A stretch of DNA of 38,174 nt from Bacillota bacterium. Lineage in GTDB: Bacteria > Bacillota > Clostridia > Clostridiales > Caloramatoraceae. The position numbers and the translations under genes were made by a program. The stretch spans positions 1 to 38,174 of the forward strand of contig JAEZLD010000022.1 of assembly GCA_023415335.1 (NCBI GenBank), read 5' to 3'. Shown in pieces: positions 24,547-33,094 of this stretch (within the stretch, counting starts at the first letter, position 1; each line of letters starts with the position of its first letter). The notes under the pieces are model-generated. The model made no database searches and was not told the origin of the DNA. It saw nothing but the letters and a program-made list of their open reading frames with translations.

Positions 24547-25467
24547 TTATCTATTAATGTACTTATCATATCCAATAAATGCGGTCCCTACAGCATTATC
24601 TCCTGCTACTTCGGGCTGGGAAAAAATCAGCCAGCCTTTTCCAAACCTTCTTAATAGCCTCTGCTTTAAGAAGGTGCTGGATGCAACCCCTCCCGTTATC
24701 AGAACCGGCAGCTGGTAGAGCTCCCTTACATTGTTTATAAGCTTCTCAAGAGTCTTATACACACACATCATAGTAATATATGCTATCTCTTCATGAGTAT
24801 AGCCATCTTTTATATAACTTAATCCGCAATTTTCCTGGCCGGAAAGATTAAAATCCAAACCTTTTACTTTGCTTGGTATCCTCTCCTGCAATTCCCTGCA
24901 GCTTAAGGCAAGATTATCCATGTATTTACCTGCTGGGAAAGGGAGACCCAGTGCAACTCCTATCCTATCAATAAGCTGTCCTATACTTATATCCAGTGTT
25001 CCTCCGAGCCTTTTAATTTTGTACTCAAGACTTCTGTCTACATTAAGTATTTCAGTTGTTCCCCCTGAAACATGGAAAGCTATAAATTCATTATCTTTTA
25101 ATAATACTGACCTGGCAGCAGCTTCTATATGGTTCTCCTGATGAGAGCATTCATATAAAGGCATACCAGTTACATGACAGAGAGCTTCTCCAAAGCTTTT
25201 TCCGGCTATAAAGACAGGCATATATGACCCTTCTACACTCCTGGGTCTAATGCTTACACAGACCCCGTCAATGTTTTTTACATCAGTGGTATTAAGAAGG
25301 GATGGAAGATTGTTGACATGCTGAAAAAAGGCTTCAGATTGTCTCAAGCCTCTTTCCCCTTGCTTTACCTCCAGCATTTTGCGAGAGCTTAAGGCAACCT
25401 GTCCGTCCTCGACTATTGCAATAGAGGTTGTGTAATTGCTTGTATCTATTCCAAGTATACGGGGCAT
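24547..25467 (-). CDS. TsaD/Kae1-like paralogue (O-sialoglycoprotein endopeptidase family)
   Basis: A 306-residue member of the ASKHA-fold Kae1/TsaD family. The N-terminal phosphate-binding strand ILGIDTSNYTTSIAIV replaces the TsaD LGIETSCDET. The HxxxH metal site is H109-QEN-H113, the second phosphate loop VSGGTTE is at 133-139, and the metal aspartate is D290 in AGDNAVG. The protein is about 30 residues shorter than genuine TsaD and differs at several signature positions. It is therefore probably a paralogue rather than the tRNA t6A enzyme, which should be encoded elsewhere. It overlaps nothing but starts right at the nusB stop, in one operon. Its function is unknown. Confidence 0.8.
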   Translation of the reverse strand: MPRILGIDTSNYTTSIAIVEDGQVALSSRKMLEVKQGERGLRQSEAFFQHVNNLPSLLNTTDVKNIDGVCVSIRPRSVEGSYMPVFIAGKSFGEALCHVTGMPLYECSHQENHIEAAARSVLLKDNEFIAFHVSGGTTEILNVDRSLEYKIKRLGGTLDISIGQLIDRIGVALGLPFPAGKYMDNLALSCRELQERIPSKVKGLDFNLSGQENCGLSYIKDGYTHEEIAYITMMCVYKTLEKLINNVRELYQLPVLITGGVASSTFLKQRLLRRFGKGWLIFSQPEVAGDNAVGTAFIGYDKYINR

Positions 25468-25875
25468 TTACAGCTCCTTAATGAGGCTGCCCAGCACTCC
25501 GTTTACAAAGGTTCCGGAATCCTCCCCGCAGTAAAGCTTGGCAAGCTCTATTGCCTCGTTTACAGCCACTTTATCCGGTACATCATCACGGTATAGCATT
25601 TCATATACCCCCAGCCTTAATATGGCCAGTTCAACCTTTGCTATTCTAGATAGCTTCCAGCTGCTCTTAAGATGGCCTTCAATAGTCTGGTTAATGTGTT
25701 CTTTATTTTCTATTACCCCATCTATACATTCCTTTATGTAGTTCTTCTCCTGATTTGAAAAGCTATCCTCACTGGAATCGTAGAAGTTTTCAAGTAACTC
25801 ATCTACCTCCACCTGGTTTATATCTATCTGATATATAAGCTTCATTGCAGATTCTCTTGCTGATTTCCTGCTCAT
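25468..25875 (-). CDS. nusB: Transcription antitermination factor NusB
   Basis: A 135-residue all-helical protein that with NusE (S10) binds boxA RNA in antitermination of rRNA operons. The start MSRKSARESAMKLIYQID and the C-terminal DVPDKVAVNEAIELAKLYCGEDSGTFVNGVLG are family hallmarks. GAGGAATATAA precedes the ATG. It follows the Asp23-AmaP-DUF2273 genes and is followed without a gap by the TsaD-like gene. Confidence 0.96.
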   Translation of the reverse strand: MSRKSARESAMKLIYQIDINQVEVDELLENFYDSSEDSFSNQEKNYIKECIDGVIENKEHINQTIEGHLKSSWKLSRIAKVELAILRLGVYEMLYRDDVPDKVAVNEAIELAKLYCGEDSGTFVNGVLGSLIKEL

Positions 25876-25894
25876 TTATATTCCTCCAACACAA

Positions 25895-26119
25895 TTACTT
25901 CCATCTATTAGGTAGTATTCTCTCAATCAATTCTAATATACTTTCATTGTTATCTACCTTTTTTCCAATGTAAAAACCAAGAAACGAACACAATCCTATA
26001 AAAATAGTTTTGAAAAAGCCTATTATAAGTATCAATATGCCAAAGAGCAGTCCTATTGTAAACCCTATTGTCTTGCCCTTGTTGTTTTCATAATATTCCT
26101 TAAGCTTTTCCTTCCACAT
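25895..26119 (-). CDS. DUF2273 small membrane protein
   Basis: A 74-residue protein with a hydrophobic hairpin of two membrane segments (about residues 14-36 and 38-50) matching DUF2273. The family travels with Asp23 and AmaP. The frame can open at ATG 26131, which overlaps the amaP stop, but GGAGGG is five bases from the ATG at 26119, used here. It is probably a membrane part of the Asp23 envelope-stress assembly. Confidence 0.8.
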   Translation of the reverse strand: MWKEKLKEYYENNKGKTIGFTIGLLFGILILIIGFFKTIFIGLCSFLGFYIGKKVDNNESILELIERILPNRWK

Positions 26120-26130
26120 GCTGCCCTCCA

Positions 26131-26676
26131 TTATTGAACCCGCATTACAGGTGCGGAGGATATTGTTGTTATAGATATCTTAACCTCTCCAACCGGAACC
26201 TCAGCAATATTCTGTATATAATTCTTAACGTTTACCTGCATTTCAGCTGTTAACTGAGGTATATTAATATCCGGCATAACAGACGTTTTTATTAATATTG
26301 AAACGCTTTCTCTTCCAGGGTTCACATATACGGCAGTGTCCCTTATATCCTTAGTTGATGATAGAGCTTTTAACACAATAGACTTAAGGGTATCATTTGA
26401 AATGAAAACTTCTCCGTTATCAGTTGCCTTTATTATGCCATAGTTTTTGCTGCCTCCAAAACCCATGAAGCCAAGGATAGTCTTTATGGTAAGAGCCAGA
26501 AGAAGTATTGCTCCTGCAAAAACATACCATCTGTATGGCTTGTCAAATATGGTATCAATAAATTGTGCTGCTTCCTTATATAAGCTTTGTTCTATAGGTG
26601 CAGCAATAAAGAATACACAAATGGCTCCTATAATAATAAGATATATGAATGCAACTGCTTTATCAAATATTTTCAC
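26131..26676 (-). CDS. amaP: Alkaline shock response membrane anchor protein AmaP
   Basis: A 181-residue protein with two N-terminal membrane segments (about 9-26 and 48-66) and a C-terminal cytoplasmic Asp23-like domain with VALKALSSTKDIRDTAVYV-type strands (as IVLKALSSTKD). In Staphylococcus AmaP anchors Asp23 near the membrane. The frame opens at ATG 26694, but AGGAG within it is seven bases from GTG 26676. This gives the typical start KIFDKAVAFIYLI. It lies between asp23 and the DUF2273 gene. Confidence 0.85.
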   Translation of the reverse strand: MKIFDKAVAFIYLIIIGAICVFFIAAPIEQSLYKEAAQFIDTIFDKPYRWYVFAGAILLLALTIKTILGFMGFGGSKNYGIIKATDNGEVFISNDTLKSIVLKALSSTKDIRDTAVYVNPGRESVSILIKTSVMPDINIPQLTAEMQVNVKNYIQNIAEVPVGEVKISITTISSAPVMRVQ

Positions 26677-26725
26677 TTTAACACTCCTTTTCATATGTAT
26701 TTATGTACACAAATAAAGGCATCAC

Positions 26726-26745
26726 AAACTGCTTAAGAGCAGTTT
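26726..26745. repeat. Perfect 8-bp hairpin between asp23 and amaP
   Basis: AAACTGCT and AGCAGTTT flank a TAAG loop. No T-tract follows on the minus strand, so it is more likely an mRNA stability or processing hairpin than a terminator. It might let asp23 be expressed above amaP. Confidence 0.4.
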
Positions 26746-26769
26746 TGCAACGCCCCATAATTGTTCATA

Positions 26770-27168
26770 TTACTTTTGTGCTTCCTTAGCTGGTTCATCA
26801 GAGACAACAGTCTTTGGCATGCTGATGCCCTGCACATGTACATTAACTCCTGCAACATTTAGCCCTGTCATTGTCTCTACAGCTTTTTTAACGCTTTGCT
26901 GTATTCCCAGGGCAACCTCCGGTATTTTGGCTCCATACTCAGCTATTATAAATATATCAATTGTTGTATTGTTTTCCTCTACCTGTACCTTGACACCCTT
27001 GTTTGATGATTTAACTCCAAACTTTTCTGCAATATCACCTGTTAAGCCACCACTCATTGATGCTACACCAGGAATTTCCGTGGCAGCTAATGATGAAATA
27101 ACAGTAACAACACTGGGGTCTATTTTTATTGAGCCTGACTGGCTTATTTCGTTTGTGTTCTCTTCCAT
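26770..27168 (-). CDS. Asp23/Gls24 family envelope stress response protein (YqhY-like)
   Basis: A 132-residue Asp23/Gls24 protein. Family features are the strand GSIKIDPSVVTVISSLAATEIPGVASM, then VKVQVEENNTTIDIFIIAEYGAKIPEVA and the end VAGVNVHVQGI. In Bacillus YqhY sits beside accBC and influences fatty-acid synthesis; elsewhere Asp23 forms a membrane-associated network through AmaP. GGGAGGT precedes the ATG. It heads the operon leading to nusB, and a divergent PilZ gene lies about 190 bases upstream. Confidence 0.92.
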   Translation of the reverse strand: MEENTNEISQSGSIKIDPSVVTVISSLAATEIPGVASMSGGLTGDIAEKFGVKSSNKGVKVQVEENNTTIDIFIIAEYGAKIPEVALGIQQSVKKAVETMTGLNVAGVNVHVQGISMPKTVVSDEPAKEAQK

Positions 27169-27271
27169 AACATTGACCTCCCATTCTAAACTTTCTATGG
27201 TTATAGTCTACAACTTTTAAATAAAAAAATCAACTCTAACAAGGTGCTTGTATTGGTAAATAAGTGGTTTG

Positions 27272-27320
27272 CATGTTCATTAAATAAAATTATTTCAAAT
27301 CATTGGATTATATGAACATG
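27272..27320. repeat. Inverted repeat CATGTTCAT/ATGAACATG at the PilZ promoter
   Basis: Two 9-base arms (27272-27280 and 27312-27320) face each other 31 bases apart. The right arm lies in the spacer of the predicted PilZ promoter. It could be an operator, though no matching regulator can be named. Confidence 0.4.
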
Positions 27321-27331
27321 TTTGCTATAAT
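27303..27331 (+). promoter_or_regulatory. Promoter of the PilZ gene
   Basis: TTGGAT (27303-27308), a 17-base spacer and TATAAT (27326-27331) preceded by TGC, an extended -10. The ATG is 27 bases past the -10, with GAGGAGG in between. Confidence 0.7.
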
Positions 27332-27358
27332 GTAGTAAATAGAGGAGGGGCTGTTGTC

Positions 27359-27715
27359 ATGATTAATAGAAAATACGAAAGGGTTGGCTTCGACTGTGAG
27401 ATAATGTACCCATCAATTCTCATAGAGAATAAAACCAAAACTATTACTGAAGAGAATTTAACCATGTGCACTACAGATATTTCAGAAGCAGGTATTTGTG
27501 TAAGCTGTAACTATAATATACCGTCTGATTGCTTCCTTTCCTTCTACCTTAGGATAGGCAGCAACATACCATTTAAAGCCCTTGTTCTCCCACGGTGGAT
27601 TAAATACGAAGAGCACCAGTGCTTATGTGGCGGAGAATTTGTAGCACTTACCATGAATGATATTAACATACTTAAAGAATATGTATCCAGCAACCTTGCT
27701 GGCCATGATAATTAA
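27359..27715 (+). CDS. PilZ domain protein, probable cyclic-di-GMP receptor
   Basis: A 118-residue stand-alone PilZ domain. The two cyclic-di-GMP contact motifs are intact: RxxxR at R4-K-Y-E-R8 and DxSxxG at D40-I-S-E-A-G45. The beta-barrel continues to about residue 100 and ends in a helix. Such proteins bind cyclic-di-GMP and affect motility, pili or exopolysaccharide; the partner is unknown. It is one of only two plus-strand genes. It lies alone between the divergent asp23 operon and the convergent spoIIIA operon, with its own promoter and terminator. Confidence 0.85.
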   Translation: MINRKYERVGFDCEIMYPSILIENKTKTITEENLTMCTTDISEAGICVSCNYNIPSDCFLSFYLRIGSNIPFKALVLPRWIKYEEHQCLCGGEFVALTMNDINILKEYVSSNLAGHDN

Positions 27716-27752
27716 ACACATATTGTTATTAGAGATAGTATATTAATATAGT

Positions 27753-27792
27753 AAATACCCTTACTGTGCCTTATGACTTAGTAAGGGTATTT
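27753..27792 (+). terminator. Bidirectional terminator after the PilZ gene
   Basis: A perfect 13-bp stem AAATACCCTTACT / AGTAAGGGTATTT with a 14-base loop, A/T-rich on both sides. It ends the plus-strand PilZ transcript. Confidence 0.8.
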
Positions 27793-27798
27793 GTTATA

Positions 27799-27838
27799 TA
27801 AAAAAAAGTCCCCGTACCAATTACATGGCACGAGAGAC
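27799..27838 (-). terminator. Intrinsic terminator of the spoIIIA operon
   Basis: A 12-bp stem with G-T pairs (GTCTCTCGTGCCA-type arm against TGGTACGGGGAC) and a 6-base loop is followed on the minus strand by at least seven T residues. It begins about 24 bases after the spoIIIAH stop. Confidence 0.8.
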
Positions 27839-27861
27839 CTTGTGATTATTTTATGTAACTG

Positions 27862-28374
27862 CTATTCAGCCATTGGTTTTACAACAATGTTTGAAGGAGC
27901 AATGCCAGTTGTTCTTACTATTATCTCCTGCAATGCAAATGCCTGTTCACCTGTAAGGTTCTTGTCAGTCTTTACGTAAAGCTCGACTCCAGTATCATTT
28001 ATGAAGCAGAGAGCATCTGAATAACCATCATTTTTTACCTTCAGCTCTACTTGGTTTTCCTGGTCTCCCCTTGAAAGCAGCTCCATATACTTAGTAGAGG
28101 CTTTGGTTTTCTCATCTGCGGCGGCATCAGTGCTCTGTATTATTCCCTGAAGCTGCTCAATGGTACTGCTTCTCTCACTTTCCCTGCTTATTCTTGTCTG
28201 AGAAAAGAAAGCAGAGGCTTCCTGTTTTTGCTGTGAATCGTTATTAGTAACCTCTTTTCCATTGTTACCACTGGTTGTAGTATTATCGTTGAAAACCTTT
28301 GCAAACCATCCGGCGCATGCTATAAGGACTATTAAAACCGCAATAATTAAGGTCTGGCGTCTTACATTTGACAT
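27862..28374 (-). CDS. spoIIIAH: Stage III sporulation protein AH
   Basis: A 170-residue mother-cell protein with an N-terminal membrane anchor (about 7-27) and a C-terminal YscJ/FliF-like ring-building domain (about 95-170, ending GIAPSNIVVKPMAE). In Bacillus it binds forespore SpoIIQ across the intermembrane space to form the feeding channel. A charged, glutamine-rich linker joins the parts. It is the last gene of the complete operon. Confidence 0.95.
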   Translation of the reverse strand: MSNVRRQTLIIAVLIVLIACAGWFAKVFNDNTTTSGNNGKEVTNNDSQQKQEASAFFSQTRISRESERSSTIEQLQGIIQSTDAAADEKTKASTKYMELLSRGDQENQVELKVKNDGYSDALCFINDTGVELYVKTDKNLTGEQAFALQEIIVRTTGIAPSNIVVKPMAE

Positions 28375-28444
28375 TATATCCCTCCTGTTTGATTATTATC
28401 TGTATATATATATGATTGTGTACATGCCTTTATACTAAACTTTA

Positions 28445-29047
28445 TCATTTTTTCATGGCCATAACACTCACCTTATTTGCTCCAACATTGAGCACTGTTT
28501 TAACTGTATTTATAAGCTCCTCTTTAAGCATTGTATTTGATGCACCCTCTGCTACGACTATTACCCCTCCTATTGTTGGATTAATCTGCTGTGAGGTGCA
28601 TATTTCAGTACCGCTTCCATTATTAATTATCACCGTGGTGCTTGTCTCGCTCTGTTCAGTGGTTATTCTGGTCCCTCCTGCGCTGTCGGACTCCTGGGTG
28701 GTCTTTGTGGTTGAGCTTTTATCTGTAACAGGAACCTTGGTGCTGCCGGTTTCAAAATACACCATTACACTCACATTTCCCACACCGTCAATTTTGGATA
28801 GTACAGACTCAAGCTCTCTTTTTATTTTGTCCTCATAGCTTGTAGATGTAGCCATTACTTCAGAGTTGTTGGTGCCTACTTCAACCGTACCCGTCCCTGC
28901 TTTTTTAGTATTACTCTTACTAAAATCAGATAACAGGCTTCCTACAAGCATCAGCATCACCCCTGCAAGGGCTATTGCTACTAAGAGCTTTACTGTTTTA
29001 CTCTTTTCCTTCTTGAACATGTTCCTGATTTCTTCAAGCTTTTTCAT
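28445..29047 (-). CDS. spoIIIAG: Stage III sporulation protein AG
   Basis: A 200-residue protein with a membrane segment (about 18-38), a Ser/Thr-rich insert around residues 108-140 and a C-terminal ring-building domain (GVIVVAEGASNTMLKEELI). In Bacillus SpoIIIAG forms a large ring in the channel. The frame opens at 29053, but GAGGG is better spaced for the ATG at 29047. Confidence 0.94.
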   Translation of the reverse strand: MKKLEEIRNMFKKEKSKTVKLLVAIALAGVMLMLVGSLLSDFSKSNTKKAGTGTVEVGTNNSEVMATSTSYEDKIKRELESVLSKIDGVGNVSVMVYFETGSTKVPVTDKSSTTKTTQESDSAGGTRITTEQSETSTTVIINNGSGTEICTSQQINPTIGGVIVVAEGASNTMLKEELINTVKTVLNVGANKVSVMAMKK

Positions 29048-29056
29048 TTTCATCCC

Positions 29057-29644
29057 TCACTTTATAAATTTGACAGTTGAAGCCTCCACCCCGAACCTTT
29101 CTTCTAGCAGCTGTAAAACCTCATTATCCCTTACAGCCTCAGTTCCATCAGCATCCGTATGCTTCTCTCCACCTATTACAATTTTATCCACCGGCTTTAT
29201 GTTCTCTATACTGCTGTCATTTATCTTTATTTCAATATATTTAATTTTCCCAAAGGATTTGCCGGATGTATCCTCGTCAATATCCAAGGAGGTTACCTGG
29301 CAATTTTTTTTCAAGTAGGAAAGTACGTCCTCCTCTATTTTATTCTTAAGGTTTTCCTTAAACACAATAATGGTTTCTTTGTCTACATCCGCAGCTACCT
29401 GTGATGTGTCCACCCCACCACTTGATGATAGATTGTTCACATAGCCTTCTATATAGCCTTCTAAGTTTATTCCTCCTTTAAACAGCTTAAACACTGGAGA
29501 AAGTATGGCAATTATTACAATAAGACCTGTTGCAAGCTTGGCATACTTCCTGAAGCTGTTATCAGGCAGAACAAGATCAATTATGGACATGAATATTATT
29601 GTGACAATAATTCCTATTATCCATTCCCTTATAGCATTAATCAT
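29057..29644 (-). CDS. spoIIIAF: Stage III sporulation protein AF
   Basis: A 195-residue protein with two N-terminal membrane helices (about 8-27 and 36-53) and a C-terminal soluble domain that resembles ring-building motifs. The region FMSIIDLVLPDNSFRKYAKL is family-typical. It sits between AE and AG with gaps of only a few bases. Confidence 0.93.
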   Translation of the reverse strand: MINAIREWIIGIIVTIIFMSIIDLVLPDNSFRKYAKLATGLIVIIAILSPVFKLFKGGINLEGYIEGYVNNLSSSGGVDTSQVAADVDKETIIVFKENLKNKIEEDVLSYLKKNCQVTSLDIDEDTSGKSFGKIKYIEIKINDSSIENIKPVDKIVIGGEKHTDADGTEAVRDNEVLQLLEERFGVEASTVKFIK

Positions 29645-29648
29645 ACGA

Positions 29649-30794
29649 TCACCCTACTGCTGTAAGCAGCCTTCCTGTTGATATGACTATAGCTATTATT
29701 ATGAAGAACATTACTGAAACTGAGAGCACCGAAGCAAAAACCATTGTCATGGAGTTTCCTACACTGTTAAGGCAGGTAGTTATTTTTTCATCCACTACTG
29801 GCTGCATAACTGCCCCAACCAGCTTGTATATCAATGCTACTACTATAATTTTCAGCAGGGGGAAAATACACAAGGTAATTATGAATACCAGCCCTATTAC
29901 ACCTAATGCATCCTTCAGCACAAGGGAGTATCCTGCAACTGTTGTTATTGCATCGGATAGGGCTTTCCCCACAACGGGAATGAACGTATCCACTGCAAAC
30001 TTTGCTGTTTTGGCTGTTACCTGGTCCAGTGTTGCTGAAACACTGCTCCTTATGCTTACAATTGCTACAAACGCTGTTACTGTAATACCTATACACCACT
30101 TGCTTATATCTGAAAGCAGCTTTGCAAGGTTGGACACCTTGATGTTGTCAGATAAACTATTTACTATCTGCAGCACTACTACAATAAGCGTAAGGGGAAG
30201 TACAAACCCCGAAATAACATTGCTTATAACCTTTCCTGCTGCTATAACTACCGGATCTAATGTTGCTGCTGATGCATAGCCTCCTACTGCTGCAACAAGA
30301 ACAATAAGACAGGGCATAAGGGCATTGGTAAAATCTATCATGGAACTGATTGTATCCTGTCCAATACCAATTGCCACCTTAAGGCTTTTAATAATAAGTA
30401 CCACCATTACAAGAAAGCAGGCATAATATCCAACATTTGATAATGACTCTTTGGAAAATGCATTCTGAATGTTTTTGAGTACTGCTGAAAGAAGTCCTAA
30501 AAAGAGCAGCTCCACCAGCAGCCTTGAGCTTTCCAGCACCTCTCTTGAAAGATAACCTGCGGAACCCTTAATTATCTGCTTAAACACTCCTCCCAGGGAG
30601 CCTGTCTCTTTATATGTGCTGATAAGGGTTGAAATGCTCATATCCGGCATATATTCGTATTTCTCCTGGAGCCTTTGAGAGAGTTCCTCCATCTCTGATA
30701 GGTCAACCTTTACCCCTCCTCCTTCAAAAGCCATAGCAGTGGTATATAAGCTTAGAAGCATTATTATCACCGCAAATAGTATCCTTCTTTTCAT
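29649..30794 (-). CDS. spoIIIAE: Stage III sporulation protein AE
   Basis: A 381-residue polytopic protein with a signal-like N-terminus and about seven later membrane segments. The region STLDQVTAKTAKFAVDTFIPVVGKALSDAI (split here by a variable position) is the most conserved part of the family. It is thought to be the central membrane component of the SpoIIIA-SpoIIQ apparatus. GGGGTGAAGGG precedes the ATG. Confidence 0.95.
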   Translation of the reverse strand: MKRRILFAVIIMLLSLYTTAMAFEGGGVKVDLSEMEELSQRLQEKYEYMPDMSISTLISTYKETGSLGGVFKQIIKGSAGYLSREVLESSRLLVELLFLGLLSAVLKNIQNAFSKESLSNVGYYACFLVMVVLIIKSLKVAIGIGQDTISSMIDFTNALMPCLIVLVAAVGGYASAATLDPVVIAAGKVISNVISGFVLPLTLIVVVLQIVNSLSDNIKVSNLAKLLSDISKWCIGITVTAFVAIVSIRSSVSATLDQVTAKTAKFAVDTFIPVVGKALSDAITTVAGYSLVLKDALGVIGLVFIITLCIFPLLKIIVVALIYKLVGAVMQPVVDEKITTCLNSVGNSMTMVFASVLSVSVMFFIIIAIVISTGRLLTAVG

Positions 30795-30808
30795 CCCTTC
30801 ACCCCTTC

Positions 30809-31195
30809 CTATGGCATAATCTGTATTATCAAATCCATAACAGCCATGAGTATAGGGAGTGCCAGCACTATTATAAGCATTTTACCTGCAAACTCTATCT
30901 TACCTGCAATAGAGTTCTGCCCGGCATCCTTGCAAAGCTCAATTCCTAAGGTTGCAATATATGATATTCCAATAATCTTAAGCACTGTATTCAGATAAAC
31001 AATGTTAACATCTGCTTTTGATGCTATTCTCTGAAGTGCTTGTACAACTAATGTAAGCTTTGAGAGCATCATAAGGAATATTACAATTCCAGTGGCCATT
31101 CCCAGCAAAACTGCCATCTGGGGTTTCTGCTCTCTTATAATACTTGCCAGTAGTGCCGCCACCAGCCCTATCATTACAATTTTAAATATCTCCAC
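30809..31195 (-). CDS. spoIIIAD: Stage III sporulation protein AD
   Basis: A 128-residue membrane protein with three or four hydrophobic helices, typical of SpoIIIAC/AD. The start is GTG at 31195, with the AC stop only 11 bases away. Its family resembles FliQ/FliR-like export components in context. Confidence 0.94.
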   Translation of the reverse strand: MEIFKIVMIGLVAALLASIIREQKPQMAVLLGMATGIVIFLMMLSKLTLVVQALQRIASKADVNIVYLNTVLKIIGISYIATLGIELCKDAGQNSIAGKIEFAGKMLIIVLALPILMAVMDLIIQIMP

Positions 31196-31206
31196 CTAAC
31201 CACCCT

Positions 31207-31401
31207 CTAGAACTGAAATAGAGCTTTAACGTTAGTGAACAGCTGGGAAACCAGGGTAAGTACAAAAACTGCTATTATCAATATCCCTCCTAAGGTAACA
31301 ATATTGGCAAGGTGATCCTTACCTGAGCTTTTTATAAGCATTTCTATTATGACCAGTATAATGCCCACCAGTCCTATTTTTAATATTATAGTCACATCCA
31401 A
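31207..31401 (-). CDS. spoIIIAC: Stage III sporulation protein AC
   Basis: A 64-residue protein with two membrane helices (DVTIILKIGLVGIILVIIE and the IVTLGGILIIAVFVLTLV region). The frame opens at GTG 31410, but GAGAGGTGA overlaps that codon and is five to eight bases from TTG 31401, giving the length usual for AC. Confidence 0.92.
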   Translation of the reverse strand: MDVTIILKIGLVGIILVIIEMLIKSSGKDHLANIVTLGGILIIAVFVLTLVSQLFTNVKALFQF

Positions 31402-31446
31402 GACTATCACCTCTCTATAATGTTTATTGGCTTTTATAAGAATTGC

Positions 31447-31965
31447 CTATATAAGCACCAGCACAATAAGCACTCCTCCGCAAAGACCTATGTATCTGTA
31501 CAGCTTTGAATTCTTATCTCTGCTTTCTTCGGCTTTTTTCTCAAATACGTCCAGTTTTTTCATTGTAATGTTAAAATTCTTTTTCTGTCCCTCTATGTCT
31601 CCACTACCTAATGAATGTACAAAGCTTCCTATGGCATCCTGCTCCTCTTTCTCCAGATAAAGTAAGCTTTTTTGTTCCTTTACTGCCTGGATAAATGCAT
31701 CGTGTATGCTGCTTACTTTTCTTTGGGAAAGCAGCTCTCCCATTTTCTTAAGCATAACTCCTATGGAGGTTTTACAGTTTTGTGAAGCTGCACCCAGGGC
31801 TTCGTAAATAGGTGTGGAGCTGTATATAATCTCTGATTCCAGTATGTTCAGTGCATACTGTAATTCTCTTAGCTGCCTTACTCTCTCCTCATAAACCATA
31901 GAATAAACATAGCCTATGGATGTGGTTGCTATTATTATAGCCAGTCCACCTATCAGCTTAAGCAT
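31447..31965 (-). CDS. spoIIIAB: Stage III sporulation protein AB
   Basis: A 172-residue protein with a membrane helix at each end (about 3-20 and 156-172) and a helical body. ERVRQLRELQYALNILESEI and the C-terminal YRYIGLCGGVLIVLVLI are characteristic. The fold is related to GspF-type secretion platform proteins. AAGGAGG precedes the ATG. Confidence 0.94.
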   Translation of the reverse strand: MLKLIGGLAIIIATTSIGYVYSMVYEERVRQLRELQYALNILESEIIYSSTPIYEALGAASQNCKTSIGVMLKKMGELLSQRKVSSIHDAFIQAVKEQKSLLYLEKEEQDAIGSFVHSLGSGDIEGQKKNFNITMKKLDVFEKKAEESRDKNSKLYRYIGLCGGVLIVLVLI

Positions 31966-31984
31966 ATTACTCTCCTCCTTTTGA

Positions 31985-32953
31985 TTAATCCAGCTTTAGG
32001 ATACTGGCAACCGTTCCCGGTCCTCTTGCCCTGCTTAGGATTACAATTCTTTCAAATGCCTTCTTTTCCATAAGGTTACTTATGCCAGGCTTTTTTAAAA
32101 GCTCGTCCATATTACTTCCATGGGCTGTGGCAAGTATAGTTACTCCAGAGTATATAGCCTCCTCCACAGCCTCAGAATCCTTGAGGCTGCCTATCTCGTC
32201 TACTGCAATAACATCTGGTCCCATAGATCTGATAAGCAGTCCTATTCCTGCAGCCTTTGGACATGCATCCAGCACATCAGTCCTTGGTCCTAAATCCCTT
32301 TGTGGTATACCCAGATAGCACCCCCCTATTTCAGAGCGTTCATCCACTACGCCAACCTTATACCCTTTTATGCAAGTACCTCCTATGCCATAGCTTAAAA
32401 GCCTTACCATATCCCTTAACATGGTTGTCTTTCCACATCCAGGAGGAGAAGCTATAAGGGTATGCTTTATTCCCTGGCCGTATAGCTCCAGCGACAGCTC
32501 AAGGGCACAATCCTTTACCTCCCTTGCAATTCTAATATTCATTCCAGATATATTTTTGATGGTTCTTATTCCCTGATGCTCAGGCACCACCCTTCCTACC
32601 AGGCCAACCCTGTGACCACCTTTAAGTGTAAGAAATCCCTGCCTCAGCTCATCCTCAAGTGTATATATTGAATAATCCGACATATATTGAAGTGTACGTT
32701 CTATATCCAGCCTTTCAATTATCATGCAGCCTGCACACATGTTTTTCTGTTTTCCTGCAGCATTTATAAAATAATCCTCACCCCCCTCATTTACCATAAG
32801 AGGACGTTCAGCTCTTAGCCTTATCTCTTCAGTGTCAAGTAATTGTTCATTCGGAATCCTGGTTAAAAAGCTTCTGATTCTATCAGACAATACCGGGTAT
32901 ATATCCCTTAGTAACCCCTGCTCCGTAACCCCTTCTCTTGTACCCTGCGTCAA
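31985..32953 (-). CDS. spoIIIAA: Stage III sporulation protein AA, ATPase
   Basis: A 322-residue cytoplasmic ATPase of the mother cell, related to secretion ATPases and thought to power the SpoIIIA-SpoIIQ channel. Walker A SPPGCGKT is at 169-176, with DERSEIGGCYLG and the Walker B-like DVIAVDEIGS following. The frame opens at ATG 32971, which has no ribosome binding site. AAGGGAG inside it is eight bases from TTG 32953, so that start is used. It is the first gene of the eight-gene operon, which is complete and in standard order. Confidence 0.94.
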   Translation of the reverse strand: MTQGTREGVTEQGLLRDIYPVLSDRIRSFLTRIPNEQLLDTEEIRLRAERPLMVNEGGEDYFINAAGKQKNMCAGCMIIERLDIERTLQYMSDYSIYTLEDELRQGFLTLKGGHRVGLVGRVVPEHQGIRTIKNISGMNIRIAREVKDCALELSLELYGQGIKHTLIASPPGCGKTTMLRDMVRLLSYGIGGTCIKGYKVGVVDERSEIGGCYLGIPQRDLGPRTDVLDACPKAAGIGLLIRSMGPDVIAVDEIGSLKDSEAVEEAIYSGVTILATAHGSNMDELLKKPGISNLMEKKAFERIVILSRARGPGTVASILKLD

Positions 32954-33094
32954 AGCTATTTCTCCCTTCATAAAAGTTTATAGAATAGCATGTCTTCATT
33001 TAATCTTATTAATGTTTATTAGAAAGAGGATAATTTTATACATAAAAAATATAATATTTAATTACCTTATAAATGCAATGATATAAATCTAAAT

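Noticed and set aside
24547..25467. Calling this gene tsaD
   Set aside because: It is shorter and its signature motifs differ from TsaD, so a paralogue label is safer.
29683..30279. Plus-strand open frame of 198 codons over spoIIIAE
   Set aside because: It is antisense to a well-recognised spoIIIAE and has a threonine/isoleucine-rich composition typical of a shadow frame.
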